From Adiantum capillus-veneris (taxonomy: Eukaryota > Streptophyta > Polypodiopsida > Polypodiales > Pteridaceae), in the NCBI GenBank assembly GCA_014529385.2, contig CM043959.1, positions 62,001 to 126,000 of the forward strand: DNA of 64,000 nucleotides, read 5' to 3'. The translations under genes were made by a program, and so were the position numbers. Of the stretch, positions 24,051-35,033 are shown piece by piece. Positions within the stretch are counted from its first letter, which is position 1. Every line of letters begins with the position of its first letter. The notes beneath the pieces are model-generated. The model saw only the letters and a program-made list of their open reading frames with translations. It was not told the DNA's origin and ran no database searches.

Positions 24051-25590
24051 ATAAAGGTTTTCTTAGCCCTAAATTTAGAGAATTAATGCTAGATGAGGCA
24101 ATGGAAAATGAATTGCAATATGCAATCTCTACTTTGGTGGAGCCAAGAAAAAGATACTTGAGAAGGAGGAAAACATGCAAGTTTACATGTTTCAATATGT
24201 GACAAATCAAACATAGGCCTTTATGAATCCACATGTGCAAATACGTCTTTGGTAGTGCTACAAAGTGTGCATTACAATACTTACTTGAAGGACATGCAGA
24301 CATCCACAAGACCAATCATGACAAACCTTGCAACCTAATTTATGAGCAAACAATCTGAGACTCCCTCTAGTAAAAGACTAGTAGATACAACTCAATCGAT
24401 AGTTTTTGAAATGCAAATTTCAAGAACAGAGATGATAGAGATTCAATAAGTGAAAAGAGTGTACGCAAAACACCTCCAATCTTTATTGATCCAAAAGAAA
24501 CTCTTGAAATATACAACCATAGACTTGAGTTAAAGATATGGCCAAAATAGCATCTGCCTAGAACAATCTTGGCAATTTGTTGAAAAAAACATGGCAAGAA
24601 ATTACATGTTTCGATGTTCTCCCTAGTAAGAATGCATGTTGCATGGTAGATCTATAAATACAAGCTCAAGTAATGCTAAAAATGGGTTTTCAAAACCCTA
24701 ATTTTGGGGTAGGAGGAAATATCTAGTAATGGGCACAAAACCAAGAGAGAGGGCTTGTGGAGGGATTTTTGTGGTTTTGCAACAAGAGCAACACTCATGC
24801 TTGAAATATTGATGAAGCGATTGTTAGACCTCCTTGGCCTACCCTTGAGACATAGGTTGTGGATGAAGAAACTTGCCTTCTTCTATGGGAGGTTGAGATG
24901 TTGAGGTAGCAATGCAGTAGCACCTACCACTAGCCACCTTCAAGGCAAAGTGGAGCACAACATAGATCTTTTCATTGTAAATTTGAAGATGGAAAACATG
25001 AGAGATTAAAGCTCAAAAATAATCAAGGTGTTCCTTGATAGGATTGCATTGGTTTGAAACATGCAAGCAAAGCAAACACATGTATTTTGTGTTTTTTTGT
25101 GTGCTAATCATGAGTTTGTGCATCATGCTACACCAACAAAACTAGAGCTATTCTAGGGGCAAGGAGGAGCTAGAGTTTTAACATACCATCATGCCCTTGA
25201 CAAGCTATTTTTTGTTAGCCTAGAGAGATTAAGCAAGAAAATATTTGTATTTGTATCAAGTTTTTGACAAGCTTTTCTCGAAAAAATGTGTTGCTCGATT
25301 TTGTTCGCTCGGAATATAGATTTCCTCCCTTTGTGGCCTCTTTGTGATGCATTGCAATCTTGTGCAAACCTTTCATTACAAAGAAAAAGTCCAGTCTGAA
25401 GCCGCTTGGAATGCTCCATTCACCTCAATCATCCTACAGAAACATTTTCCTACGCATATTAACATATTACAAACAAGCTAGTCACAAGAATCCGACTCAG
25501 GTTGTTGGTGGTAGAGTTGTTTTGTGATGTCTTTTTGCATAATATTTAAAAGATAAGTCTTCTTTGTAGCAGAATAAGAACTCGTTATTT
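24051..25590. other. no recognisable feature
   Basis: AT-rich sequence. A 66-residue plus frame at 24,002-24,202 is not similar to anything I recognise. No repeat or RNA gene was seen. Confidence 0.4.
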
Positions 25591-25603
25591 TGCATGGGTG
25601 TAG

Positions 25604-27015
25604 GTCCAAGAGCGCTTTTATGTGGATATCAAAGAGCTACCTGAGAAAATTGTTGCTATGACTGTAAGTTCTCATTTTTAAGATGATGTGTTGTTCTTTA
25701 CCTTTCGGAGTTAATAATGCCCTTCTGTTTCTTTGGATGATGATCATCTTTTATGTACTTGCAGTGCCATCATAGAAGATGCCGTTGGTTTTCACTTAGC
25801 TTCACTCTGTTCAGAGGAGCGGGGCAACCTTGTTAAGTGCCTCAAATTTGTTCTAGTGGAGTTGTTTCTTGAGTTGGAGGAAAGTGATCATTGAGGTGTC
25901 TGCTTGGAATAATGTTGTTTCCTTTTCAAAGCCTATTTATTTGAGTGAAGCTGGAATCATTGAAATATCTGAAAAGCACATCTAGTCTTCAGCATGGCTG
26001 GGGTCATTTGTGCTTCGAGGCACGAGCTTCTTTGCTTTGTGCCTAAGTAACATGTAGAAAAGGTCAATTATTGGCCAATTATTTCCTACCATCATGCTTA
26101 GCCTGAATTAGTGGTAGTTTTTGTTATCTGCTATTGTGCCACTTGAGAGAGTGTTAAGCTTCTGCCTTGTGCTGACCTTCAATGTTTAATCACAAATTAA
26201 CTCATGTTTGGCATCAAGTTAAAAGACATGGTTATCATTGTACTGAAAAAAGTTTTTGTATTTTTTTTTAACAAATCAATTCATGTCTGCTGTGAAGTTA
26301 AGACATGGATAATGTATTCTAGGAGAACTTCATTGATATCGAAGCCCAGGATGTGTTTACTTAAAAGGGACAAGTTTGTTCTGCTGTTAAATATGCCGTT
26401 TGTGAAGGCTTCACAATATCTTTGTTTACAACGGACACATATGACATCATACATATCAGGTATCTGCAAAAAATATGATGAATTGTCTTTCAATTCAGGT
26501 AGATGTATCTTGCATATATATGTAGAACAGATGTCAATTGTACACAGAATTTTGAATTTAAGAGGTTTAAAATGAACTGTTGTCTTAATCATCATTAAAT
26601 AGAAGAGTAGTGGGTTCTTGAAAGTGGCATGCAATGAATGCTACTATCATGAAAATTTTGAATACTTGAACAATCTAATTAATTACCAGTTTATGTTTTC
26701 TCGGGGACTAGTTTTGTGCCAGGTTGGTCACCTTGGTCGGTCTGCCATCAAGGAATTTTAGAGCCTCAGCAAGGTTTGTATGTGTTCTGTGAAGCTTGAG
26801 AAGTCTACAAGAATTTACAGCTCGTCAGAAAGAGTCCGGGCGCAGCTTGAGACCGATGTCAATTGTCGGCATTGCTGAGTTGGATGAATTTTTGACATTA
26901 TTCAAGACACTGATATGAGAAATGAAATTCGAGACGATATTTTCATTTAGGGGCTACTGGATGTTGATAAGGTTGTGGCAAAGAAGCTCGACAAAGTTCT
27001 AACCGATTGCGAAGA
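25604..27015 (+). pseudogene. orphan exon-like segments of an unrecognised gene
   Basis: Three pieces read as exons. 25,604-25,663 lies between TGTAG and GTAAGT and encodes VQERFYVDIKELPEKIVAM. A second, from about 25,766 after TTGCAG, encodes AIIEDAVGFHLASLCSEERG and then VKCLKFVLVELFLELEES before a stop. A third, ending at about 27,015, encodes LLDVDKVVAKKLDKVLTDCE. Stops separate other parts (for example near 26,757 and 26,948). The codon pattern and splice-like borders suggest a decayed copy of a host gene. I cannot name the family. The MITE at 27,029 interrupts or abuts its end. Confidence 0.35.
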
Positions 27016-27028
27016 GAATGCCTTTCGG

Positions 27029-27674
27029 CCCCAGGGGATTCACTCTTTATACAAAATGGGATGCCACGTGCGAGTGGACAACTTTGATAAAACCCCTATA
27101 TACAGCTCATACTAGGGAATATGACCCCCCTTTTTATGCTTATATGACAATCAATGAAGAAAACTATCATACCCCTATCTTACATATAAAATTTAGGTCT
27201 CACATAATCTAACTGAGTAAAACTAGTCAAAGAATGTGTAGCATAGTGATTGGCAGCGTACTAAGGAACCACTTTTGTTGATAAATAGATGTACCCTCAA
27301 TTGTCTTAGTTTAAATTCCAATCTATGTGCTCGATCAGCCTGCACTCTAGCTACTCATTCAATTCTGACCCATCCAAAGCTGGTGTAAATCAACGCTTGA
27401 CCTACTCCAAATCAGCCCTTCTCTATGATTGGCTTGATGTAAAATTTGATGTGTCACCTGAAAAACAAATTCCCTTAAATTCATATGAGTTCTAGTGCAC
27501 ACTCATGACCAATCGTTATAAGTAATCAGCCCGAGTGAGGTCCCCCCCCACCCCCCCCATAAATGTGATACCCCCCTCCCTTGTTTTTAAGCTTGGGAGA
27601 TAAATTATTAGGGGTCTACTTGGTTTAAAAAAACCCTCCCCTGGTGCAATAAGTTTTGTATGGTGAATCCCCGG
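27029..27674. mobile_element. 646-bp MITE with imperfect terminal inverted repeats
   Basis: The left end CCCCAGGGGATTCACTCTTT and the reverse complement of the right end (CCGGGGATTCACCATACAAA) match over about 25 bp with mismatches. The flanks CCTTTCGG (27,021-27,028) and GCTTTCGA (27,675-27,682) agree at six of eight bases, an imperfect 8-bp target duplication as hAT elements make. A C-rich run lies at 27,542-27,560. Part of the right end recurs at 4,627-4,815 in inverse orientation. No transposase frame. Confidence 0.6.
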
Positions 27675-27681
27675 GCTTTCG

Positions 27682-27900
27682 ATGAATGCAATCACCTATA
27701 CCTGCATCTTAAAGGCATGTGGCATTATACGAGATGGTGCTTAGTCAAGGACTGTTGGAAGAAGATGTTGTGCGAGACAATTTTTTGATTGTATGCCAAA
27801 TGAGGGGATAGATGCCAAATGTCGTGCGAGCCGGTCCTTGGCCAATATATATGGCAAGTGTGGTGTCACTACATGGGAAATGGCCGCCCACTATGAAGCC
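27682..27900 (+). pseudogene. PPR-repeat protein fragment
   Basis: Three frames in succession read a plant PPR (PLS-type) pattern: NAITYTCILKACG at 27,685-27,723, then QGLLEEDVVRDN at 27,746-27,781 in another frame, then LANIYGKCG at about 27,838-27,864. In PPR proteins these correspond to the end of one motif (NAxTYxxILKAC), the linker, and the MYxKCG start of the next. PPR proteins bind organellar RNA. Frameshifts and stops, and no start, show that this is a decayed fragment. It follows directly on the MITE. Confidence 0.6.
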
Positions 27901-28388
27901 ATGGCCTCCCAAAAGCAAGTGGTCGCCCAAAGCTAAGGGTCTAGTGGCCGCCTGCCAATTAAAAGAACCACCCTACACTAATGTAGACGTGAGTGGAAAA
28001 AGGGAAAAAGAGGAGCCAAGGCGTGCAGATAGGCAGCGAACAACTAACAGCAACAAGGGGGGAGAGGGTTTTTCTTGCATAGGCTAGCTCAAGCCTCAAA
28101 CCGGTTGGGCCATGAAGGCAAATGTGTTGAGCTTGGCAGGGTGACCAGATTTGGGGCCATCCCCACCGCGTTCAATGCACCTCCATCCTCCACCAGCCTC
28201 GGCTAGTAGTGGAAGTTTCATGCACCCGATCACCAATGGTGCCGTCGGTGGGTAGCAAGGGGAGTTATTTATGGAGAGGAAGAGGATGAAGGAAAGGAGG
28301 GAGATGAAGCAGGCAAGAAAAGGACGACTTCATCTCTTGCTCTCGTTCTTGACCTCAAGAGGAAAAAAGACTGCAAAGAAGGATTTCT

Positions 28389-28600
<212 letters not shown>

Positions 28601-29255
28601 GTCGTTGGTAAGAAAAAGGAAAGGGCTCAAAGTTGAAGCGCATAAAGGCATCATAAGCAAGTTCAAGGGGAAGAGGGAACTAGGAGATCTCGTATGTGAA
28701 GGAAGGAAGCAGGAACCATTTCTCTCTCTCACTCGCGGAACTAAGTAAGAAGCCACTTTCTCTTGTTCTTGAAGAATCTTGAGAAGTCGGAGGAGGAGAA
28801 GGTCGTCTCTCTCTCATGCATGAGCAAGAAGAGGACGCTCTCTTTTTCTTGTTCTCGGAAACAAGCAAGGCCCTCGGCAAGGGAGAGCTCGAACAATCGG
28901 GGAAGGATACCTCTTTCTCGTGCATAAGCAGGGTTAGAGCTATCGAAGCTCGATATTTTTTGCACATAAGAATGGATAAGAAGCTGGAAAAGAGTGACAC
29001 AAAGAGTAGGAAGGAGTTTTGCAAAATCCAAGGGCAATTGAAGCAGATAAAGTGACAGAAGAAAATTACCATCATCGTCATCAATTAGAGATTGACTAAT
29101 TATCTTGTTAAGTCTTAGTGTCTTTAATGACCAAGTTAATCCTATAAAATGGGAGCTTAAACTCCTAGTTATCAGATGATCCAAGTGATGGTGATGTTAA
29201 CAGTTCGCCTTGGCTAAAGATTAAGTTGTACTCAAACTTATAACTTAATTAATTG

Positions 29256-29834
29256 ATGATCACTGTGATTGCCAGAACTGTCTGCTCTTCTTTCTCTTTC
29301 ACACCTCTCAGAGCCAGACGCCCGTCGGCTCAAGTTTCAAACACATATCCCCCGACATCTTCATTGAATCTGATGCGAAATGAGCCAAGGTGTGAGGTGC
29401 AGAATCTGGAGAATTTAGAGCAGATGATGAAGTTTATTGAAGAGTTAAGTGCAAATGGTTTTAATTATAAGTCAACAGTTTCAGATTTTTTGAAGATGCT
29501 TCAATTGGTTCAAGGATCTCTGCTTGAAATGGAGACCATGAAGAAGAAGAATGAAATGGATGAAGATTTGGATGCAGCTTTAGATGCGGTATACGACGAA
29601 AGGCGAATCTTTGATGGATATGATCAAGAGGGCTACCTAGAGTATTATGAGTTGGAAACCAAGTTAAGAGCGATACCAAAAGAGGTAATGATCAGATCCT
29701 TTGATCAGTTAGTGAGTTCAAATTTGAAGAAGCGGTTTCAAGAGGTTACCAAAGCCTACAATAACAACTGGGAATATTTCAAAGAAACTATTGTACAAGT
29801 AAGTTATGAGCATTATGCAAGCTATCAAGAATAG
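29256..29834 (+). CDS. hypothetical protein, possible exon with splice donor
   Basis: A 192-codon frame from ATG 29,256. The first 45 or so residues are Ser/Arg/Pro-rich with few acidic residues (SSFSFTPLRARRPSAQ), like an organelle transit peptide. The rest is charged and helical (for example MMKFIEELSANGFNYKS, MKKKNEMDEDLDAALDAVYD, LKKRFQEVTKAYNN), with no motif I recognise. A strong splice donor consensus, ACAA then GTAAGT, lies at 29,799, so the frame may continue in a later exon and the stop at 29,834 may be intronic. A candidate acceptor TTGCCAG ends at 29,275, so it could also be an internal exon of about 523 bp. It lies between a (CT)n tract and an old copia LTR and does not look like any retrotransposon protein. 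Real gene, gene fragment or chance frame cannot be separated without transcripts. Confidence 0.4.
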   Translation: MITVIARTVCSSFSFTPLRARRPSAQVSNTYPPTSSLNLMRNEPRCEVQNLENLEQMMKFIEELSANGFNYKSTVSDFLKMLQLVQGSLLEMETMKKKNEMDEDLDAALDAVYDERRIFDGYDQEGYLEYYELETKLRAIPKEVMIRSFDQLVSSNLKKRFQEVTKAYNNNWEYFKETIVQVSYEHYASYQE

Positions 29835-31005
29835 AGTCCAAGTCTACCAAGTGTCTCTTCTATTGTCTTCTTCGTTTCCTTGTGTGATGAGCGATGAGTT
29901 TTTTGACTCTTGTCACTCTCATCAATTTGTTTTTTACTTTGAGATCCATGATACCTACTTCTCCTTGCATCCCTTCATCTCTCCAATGCCTCAAATGACT
30001 AGAATGATGCAAATTCTTTGATTCCTCAATCGCTCCCCTCCTTGGAGTGACCTCAGTTTCATAATTCCCAGGGTGCTGAGACCGGTTGATCTCCTCTCGG
30101 ATTGGATTGACTTGTTCTGGATTCTCCATGAAGCAAGTTGTTGGTCGTCGATCACAATCACAACCTTTTTTTCTCCATTGTTGAGGAAACAAGCACATAA
30201 GACAGTGGAGCTCTAGTTGAGAAGTGTCTAAGTTTTACTAATTTTGTATCCGAGTTAGGACTAGTTTTAGGTGTCTTGATTTTCTATAATCTCTAATTGA
30301 ATGTATAGCTGGTTGATTTTGCCTCTTCTTCATTCAACATAGCTCTCCATGTGCATTCATTTAGACATTGCAGACACTAAGTTTTCTTACATGCATACTA
30401 TTTGCACTAATTTTTGTTTCTAGCTTACTAGCTTCACTAATTTTGCACTAATTTTACTTACTTGCATGATTTGATTGTTAAAGTTGCACAATTTGATGCA
30501 ATTGTGGCATTTTTCTCTTTTTATTTTCATGCTAATTGTTGGGCTTATGGACATTGGCCTAAAACTCTCCAACCTCTATGCATATCACCCCTTGTAAAAT
30601 CAATTGTCTAGTCATCCTTCGAGCATGTGAGGACACATGGTCTAGCACACATGGCATTTGGAGTTGCATACGAGTCCAATGAACTTCCTAGTCATTCCCC
30701 ACTTGCATAAATTTACCCCCATTCTAAGGAGCCACTCTTGGCCTTTGGGAGATACCACTAGACCCTTGGGAAATATAATAGTGACCCTTGAGAGGTCCAC
30801 CTTGCCATATGTTGCTACTATTTATGTGGCAATAGATTGTACACACTTCCTAAAAAAAATTCTATCATTTAATAACTAAGTATTGTTATATATAATTTTG
30901 AACTTTTTGAATTGTCCAATTGATCTCTCTAATTACTCATTATGAATTCTACACTAATCGTGCCACCTTAACCCTAACCTTTCAACTGCTATCAAAGCCA
31001 CATAG
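29835..31005. other. no recognisable feature
   Basis: AT-rich sequence up to the copia LTR. Possible downstream intron of the frame at 29,256-29,834. Minus-strand frame 29,860-30,198 has no recognised domain. Confidence 0.4.
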
Positions 31006-31214
31006 TGTTAGGGTCAGCCCAACTTGGGCGAACACATGAGTGTGAACATATTGTAAAGGATATTTAATAGTCCAATAAGTCTAATGCAACCTCTCTTTCA
31101 TTTTGTTCCAATCGTGCCTTATCTCCTCTCTCACTCTCCTCACTCAATGTCTATGCGTGAGCGTGTGGGATTCAAGCCCTTGTCTCTTTGAGCCTCTACT
31201 CGCATCAAGTATCA
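31006..31214 (+). repeat. 5' LTR of the degenerate copia
   Basis: 209 bp, TGTTAGGGTCAG...AGTATCA. It aligns with 35,034-35,190 over about 155 bp, including TTTAATAGTCCAATAAGTC and TAATGCAACCTCTCTTT. Confidence 0.85.
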
Positions 31215-31216
31215 AG

Positions 31217-31228
31217 TGGTATCAGAGC
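31217..31228 (+). promoter_or_regulatory. primer binding site, initiator-Met tRNA type
   Basis: TGGTATCAGAGC, two bases after the 5' LTR. It is the classic complement of the plant tRNA-iMet 3' end used by copia elements. Confidence 0.92.
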
Positions 31229-32099
31229 ATCATGGTTGCAAATTGGGTGGAAATCCAGAAGTACCAAGAGAGAGCAGGCAGTTGGGGGTTCATCTGGCAG
31301 CAGACTTGCTAGGTAGCCAATGGTGGCCATAAGAGGGGCAACCAACAACACTCATCAGATGTTTGGGTCTCGAACCATTTCAAGAATAAGAAGACCTCTT
31401 CTATTCAACATGGTACTCTCTCATGTGATCGAATGCACTAATTTGGAAAGGGAGATCTCCCGGTTATTGCTAAGGAGTAACTAGACAGCTGAGCCAACTC
31501 TAGTTCCTAGTCAAAGCCAGATGCCTTTAAATAGAGATGCTACTCACAGGATATATTGGGTAGCATCTTGTATTTTGCAATAAGTAGAATTGCTAGCCAC
31601 AGAAACTGCAACATGTGCCACTCTCAACACAGAAGCTTCCATTCCGCTCGTTGACCTTGGCAATGCCTTTGAGCCATCGTATATCACTTATGTTGAGGAG
31701 AAGGTAGCCATGTTCACAGCATATTTCCATGGCTAGTAAGGCCATAGCAAGGCACAGACAACACCGCAAGCAAATAGCTAGTGGTAGTACCAAAGGGCGA
31801 GGAGTGTGAGAGGCCTAACGTCATGGAAATAGAATCGGATTTTTGTTTTACTATTTTTTTTTTATCATTATCAAAAATCTTCATAGCCTTATTTTATTTT
31901 TAGAAGAGGTTCGCACTTTTATGCACATCTGAGAATGATGTATCATTGTATGTCAAATGAAAACTTTATCAGTTTTTCCCACAGTTATGATGACTAATTT
32001 TTTTATCTAGATGTCTCTCAGTGAGATTAACTTCAGAAGAAATCTGTTACAGAAATACTTTATATGAGAGGTTTTCTTAACAAGTTACAATATGAAGTT

Positions 32100-32680
32100 G
32101 ATACTACCATGATGGGACATATTTAGTCTTTCAAATTCATTATTATTCAACTTGCTGTTGTCGGTGATCCTCTCTCACAAAAACAGCTGATTACACTTCT
32201 CCTTGACACGGCGAACGACTCTTCTTATGATAACATTGTTACCATTCTTTCTAATAAATATGGTCTCGATTTCAACCAAGCCTTCATGTCTCTAATTTAA
32301 TACTCTAAACGTCAAGAACAAAGTAATGTTGGTCATGATAGAACTATGATTTCACAAGAGGATACTGATTCACAAGCAATGTGCTTTTTATGCTTGAAGG
32401 CGTCTATTTCAATGAGGAAACCGCAGATGTGGCCATCGTAGTAATATTTTCTCTCGTCTCAAACTTCCTAATAAGCAATGCTCTTACTGCAACAAAAATG
32501 GTCATATTGAAGATGATTGTTGGGTACATCAGTATGATGAAGAACACAATATTACCACTAAACAACCACGTTTATTTAGAGATTCTTCTTCTTCTTGTGA
32601 ATATTGTGGGCGATTTGATCATCCCACTCATATGTGCTATAAACATCGATTCGACATAGATCGTAATTGAGCATATGATA
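32100..32680 (+). pseudogene. copia gag remnant with two zinc knuckles
   Basis: The upstream part reads UBN2/gag-like text (LAVVGDPLSQKQLITLLLDT, then SYDNIVTILSNKYG) near 32,150-32,260. In a second frame, one continuous stretch has CSYCNKNGHIEDDC (32,479-32,520) and CEYCGRFDHPTHMC (32,596-32,637), both CX2CX4HX4C. Gag packages the RNA; the knuckles bind nucleic acid. Frameshifts and a TAA near 32,297 break it. Confidence 0.75.
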
Positions 32681-32744
32681 CTGAACATGGAAACAATAGT
32701 GTACCAAAAACAAGTTGCATCCTATGTTTAGTTGTTCCAAACAG

Positions 32745-33180
32745 AATACTTCATGTACGTGATGAATCACTTTTTGTTGTCTTTTGCATTTGATATGGTG
32801 GATGTTGGAGAGATTCACTCGTGTCCTGGAATTCAGATTCAACGAAAATGTACAAAAGGTATTTTATTCTTTCAACATTCAAAGTTTATTGCAGATACTA
32901 TTCAAAAACATGGTATGGAATCTGCACATTTGGCCAACACACCTTGTCTTGCAAGTTCTACAAAGAACACTTCTGACAGTGGCGGTCAGTTTGTCACAAA
33001 TCAACCTTATGCTAACTTGATTGGATGTCTTCAGTTTATTGGCATGAACATTCATCCTAATATTTGATTTGTTGCTAATTATCTTGGACAACATCTTGCA
33101 CGTCCTTCTCTTAAATATTGGTATGCAACAAAGCATGTAATGAAATACTTAAAAGGCACTACAGATTTTGGTTTGGTCTA
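32745..33180 (+). pseudogene. copia RT C-terminal remnant
   Basis: Text such as DMVDVGEIHSCPGIQIQ, SKFIADTIQKHGMES and NQPYANLIGCLQFIGMN matches the frame of the copia at 54,863-55,423 with substitutions and a TGA near 33,065. It starts just after the gag remnant, showing a large internal deletion, and ends at the TTAA insertion. Confidence 0.85.
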
Positions 33181-34528
33181 TTAACACTAGAATGGTAACA
33201 GGACACTTTTATGTCCTTGGACACTTTTGTGTCCTGTTAAGTGACCATTTTGCTTGAATTATTTGAAGAATATGAAAATGAATTTCTAGGTGCTATATAT
33301 CCACAAATTTGCCCTATGAGCTGAAAAAAACTTAGAAATTTTTTTGGAGTATCAATCTCACCATTAACCTTACTCTTGCACAACATTTTTGAACCTAAAC
33401 TGTGTGAAAAAACGGGTCCTGTTTTTGGCTTTTTTTCAATTTTTGGCAGCTATACCACTCTAAACCTCATGTTTGTGAGGTTTATATGGCTAGAGGTTAG
33501 GCCTTCATAGTTCTCAACATGTTTTGATGCTTGTAGGGAGAGCTAAGTGTTAAAATTGAAAGTTATGACCAATTTACAAGAATTGCATAATCCTGTTTTT
33601 GGCCAAAATTAGCACTTTTATTATTTTTTTGGTGGCTTTCTTGATATCCAAATTCAATTTTGATTGTGTAAGTGTAATGTATAACATAAAGCTAATCTTC
33701 CTTGAGTTTTGGGGCACCTAATATGCTATATAGCATAGTATATGATGATGGTTGAGTTTTTTGATTGCTAAAGAATACGATACATTTTAGAGTAGCAAGT
33801 ATAACTTTCTCAATATTGCTAGTTTCTTAGGCCAATTGTACGTGTGTATTTTGTAGGTAGTAACCATATCTAATCATAGACTACAAACTTGGCTAGATAT
33901 TGAGTAGTTTCTATGGGTTTCTAGAGGTTATAATTCTAAACCCAGTTTTTTCATGTTTGCTGTATTTAGCCCTTTATCATTGCCCCCAAAGTTCCAATTG
34001 TAAGAGATCCATTGTCCTTTTGACATGCTCCATGGCTCCTTTTGAATCCAAAGTCCCAAAGGGAACTAAGAAAACATGTATATAGTATCTGTATTGAGCG
34101 TGACTATAGAAACTTTGATGATAGGTCCGCAGAATGGCAAAAATGCAACTTTTTTGTACCTATTTTTTTTGTCCAAAAAAAATTGGTGAGGTAAAAGCAA
34201 CCATATGTTTTGGTCACCAACCCACTGAAGTTAACGGGGCATTTTATCTCATGTCCTACAAAAATCCCCACTCTTATTTATATGCAATCAACCGTAAGAA
34301 ATTGCTGTTTTGGGCAAAATGCACTGGTCCATCAACTTTGAGGCTTGTAGTGACCAAGGGATGAGAAAAATTAAAAGTTTCTCATTTTTTCCATATGTAG
34401 TAGTTATTGAACTATAAGCTCATGAAAGGATTTTTCAAAATGAGTGGATCTACTATGGTTTTGGATTTTTTTCCCAAAACCTGGAAAGGACACTTTTATG
34501 TCCTATTAGGTTACCATTCTAGTGTTAA
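33181..34528. mobile_element. piggyBac-like non-autonomous DNA transposon (TTAA insertion)
   Basis: A 1,340-bp segment (33,185-34,524) lies between two TTAA tetranucleotides (33,181-33,184 and 34,525-34,528). Its ends are perfect 14-bp inverted repeats, CACTAGAATGGTAA and TTACCATTCTAGTG. A partly palindromic motif, GGACACTTTTATGTCC, occurs just inside both ends, with a third variant (GGACACTTTTGTGTCC) at 33,219. It splits a copia RT/RNase H region. Comparison with the uninterrupted relative near 55,622-55,640 shows that removing the segment and one TTAA restores the alignment. TTAA duplication, short terminal repeats and subterminal repeats are the piggyBac signature. No transposase motif was recognised in the interior; the frames at 33,900-34,085 and 34,134-34,364 are unassigned. 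Confidence 0.8.
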
Positions 34529-34822
34529 AGACAACTGACATCAGATGCTATGAAATCTCTTTCTCTTTTGGGCTACACAAATGCAGACCGGGCAAGCTCG
34601 CATTTATTTATGCAATCTACTAGTGGAAATTGCTTCTTCATGAATGCTTGTCTTTTTTTTTTTGACCAACAAAAACAACACTGTGTTGTAGTTTCTACAA
34701 CTAAGTCATAATATGTTGCAGCATCACTTGCACCTCGTGAGCTGATCTGGCTTCAACAGATGCTGTTTGATATTGGTCACTCTCCTCTTTCTATCACACC
34801 CTTGCGGTGTGACAACCAAAGT
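34529..34822 (+). pseudogene. copia RNase H remnant
   Basis: Continuation of the split copia. The nucleotide text matches 55,641-55,930, including GTTGCAGCATCACTTGCACC (relative: GTTGCAGGATCACTTGCACC) and GCGGTGTGACAACCAAAGTG. It encodes the SxYVAxSLAPRELIWLQQML and LRCDNQS parts of RNase H, with stops. Similarity ceases abruptly at about 34,822. Confidence 0.85.
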
Positions 34823-35033
34823 GGTAAATGGGTAAACCTAAACCCGAGGTTTGGGCGTAAATCAAAAACCCCAACCCGCATGATGGTAGCTCATAAGTAG
34901 CACTAGGTTGTGAGAAAATCTAAAACTCATGGTTGGTGAGTATACCAAAAACTTGTGGTGTCATGGGAGTGTAAAACTTAAATCAAGGGGGCGTATGATG
35001 ATGATGATGCCAAGTTTGGTTGAAGGAGATGAT
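34823..35033. other. unrelated tail inside the degenerate copia
   Basis: About 210 bp not found in the relative at 54,773-56,153. It includes CAAGGGGGCG and GGAGATGAT, purine-rich stretches before the 3' LTR that could act as the polypurine tract. It suggests a chimeric interior. Confidence 0.45.

Noticed and set aside
28680-29184. Minus-strand frames of 134 and 147 codons
   Set aside because: Low-complexity Ser/Leu/Phe-rich text next to the (CT)n tract, with overlapping frames and no domain.
33900-34364. Two short frames as a piggyBac transposase
   Set aside because: No catalytic Asp motifs or Cys-rich C-terminus could be recognised; the element is best called non-autonomous.
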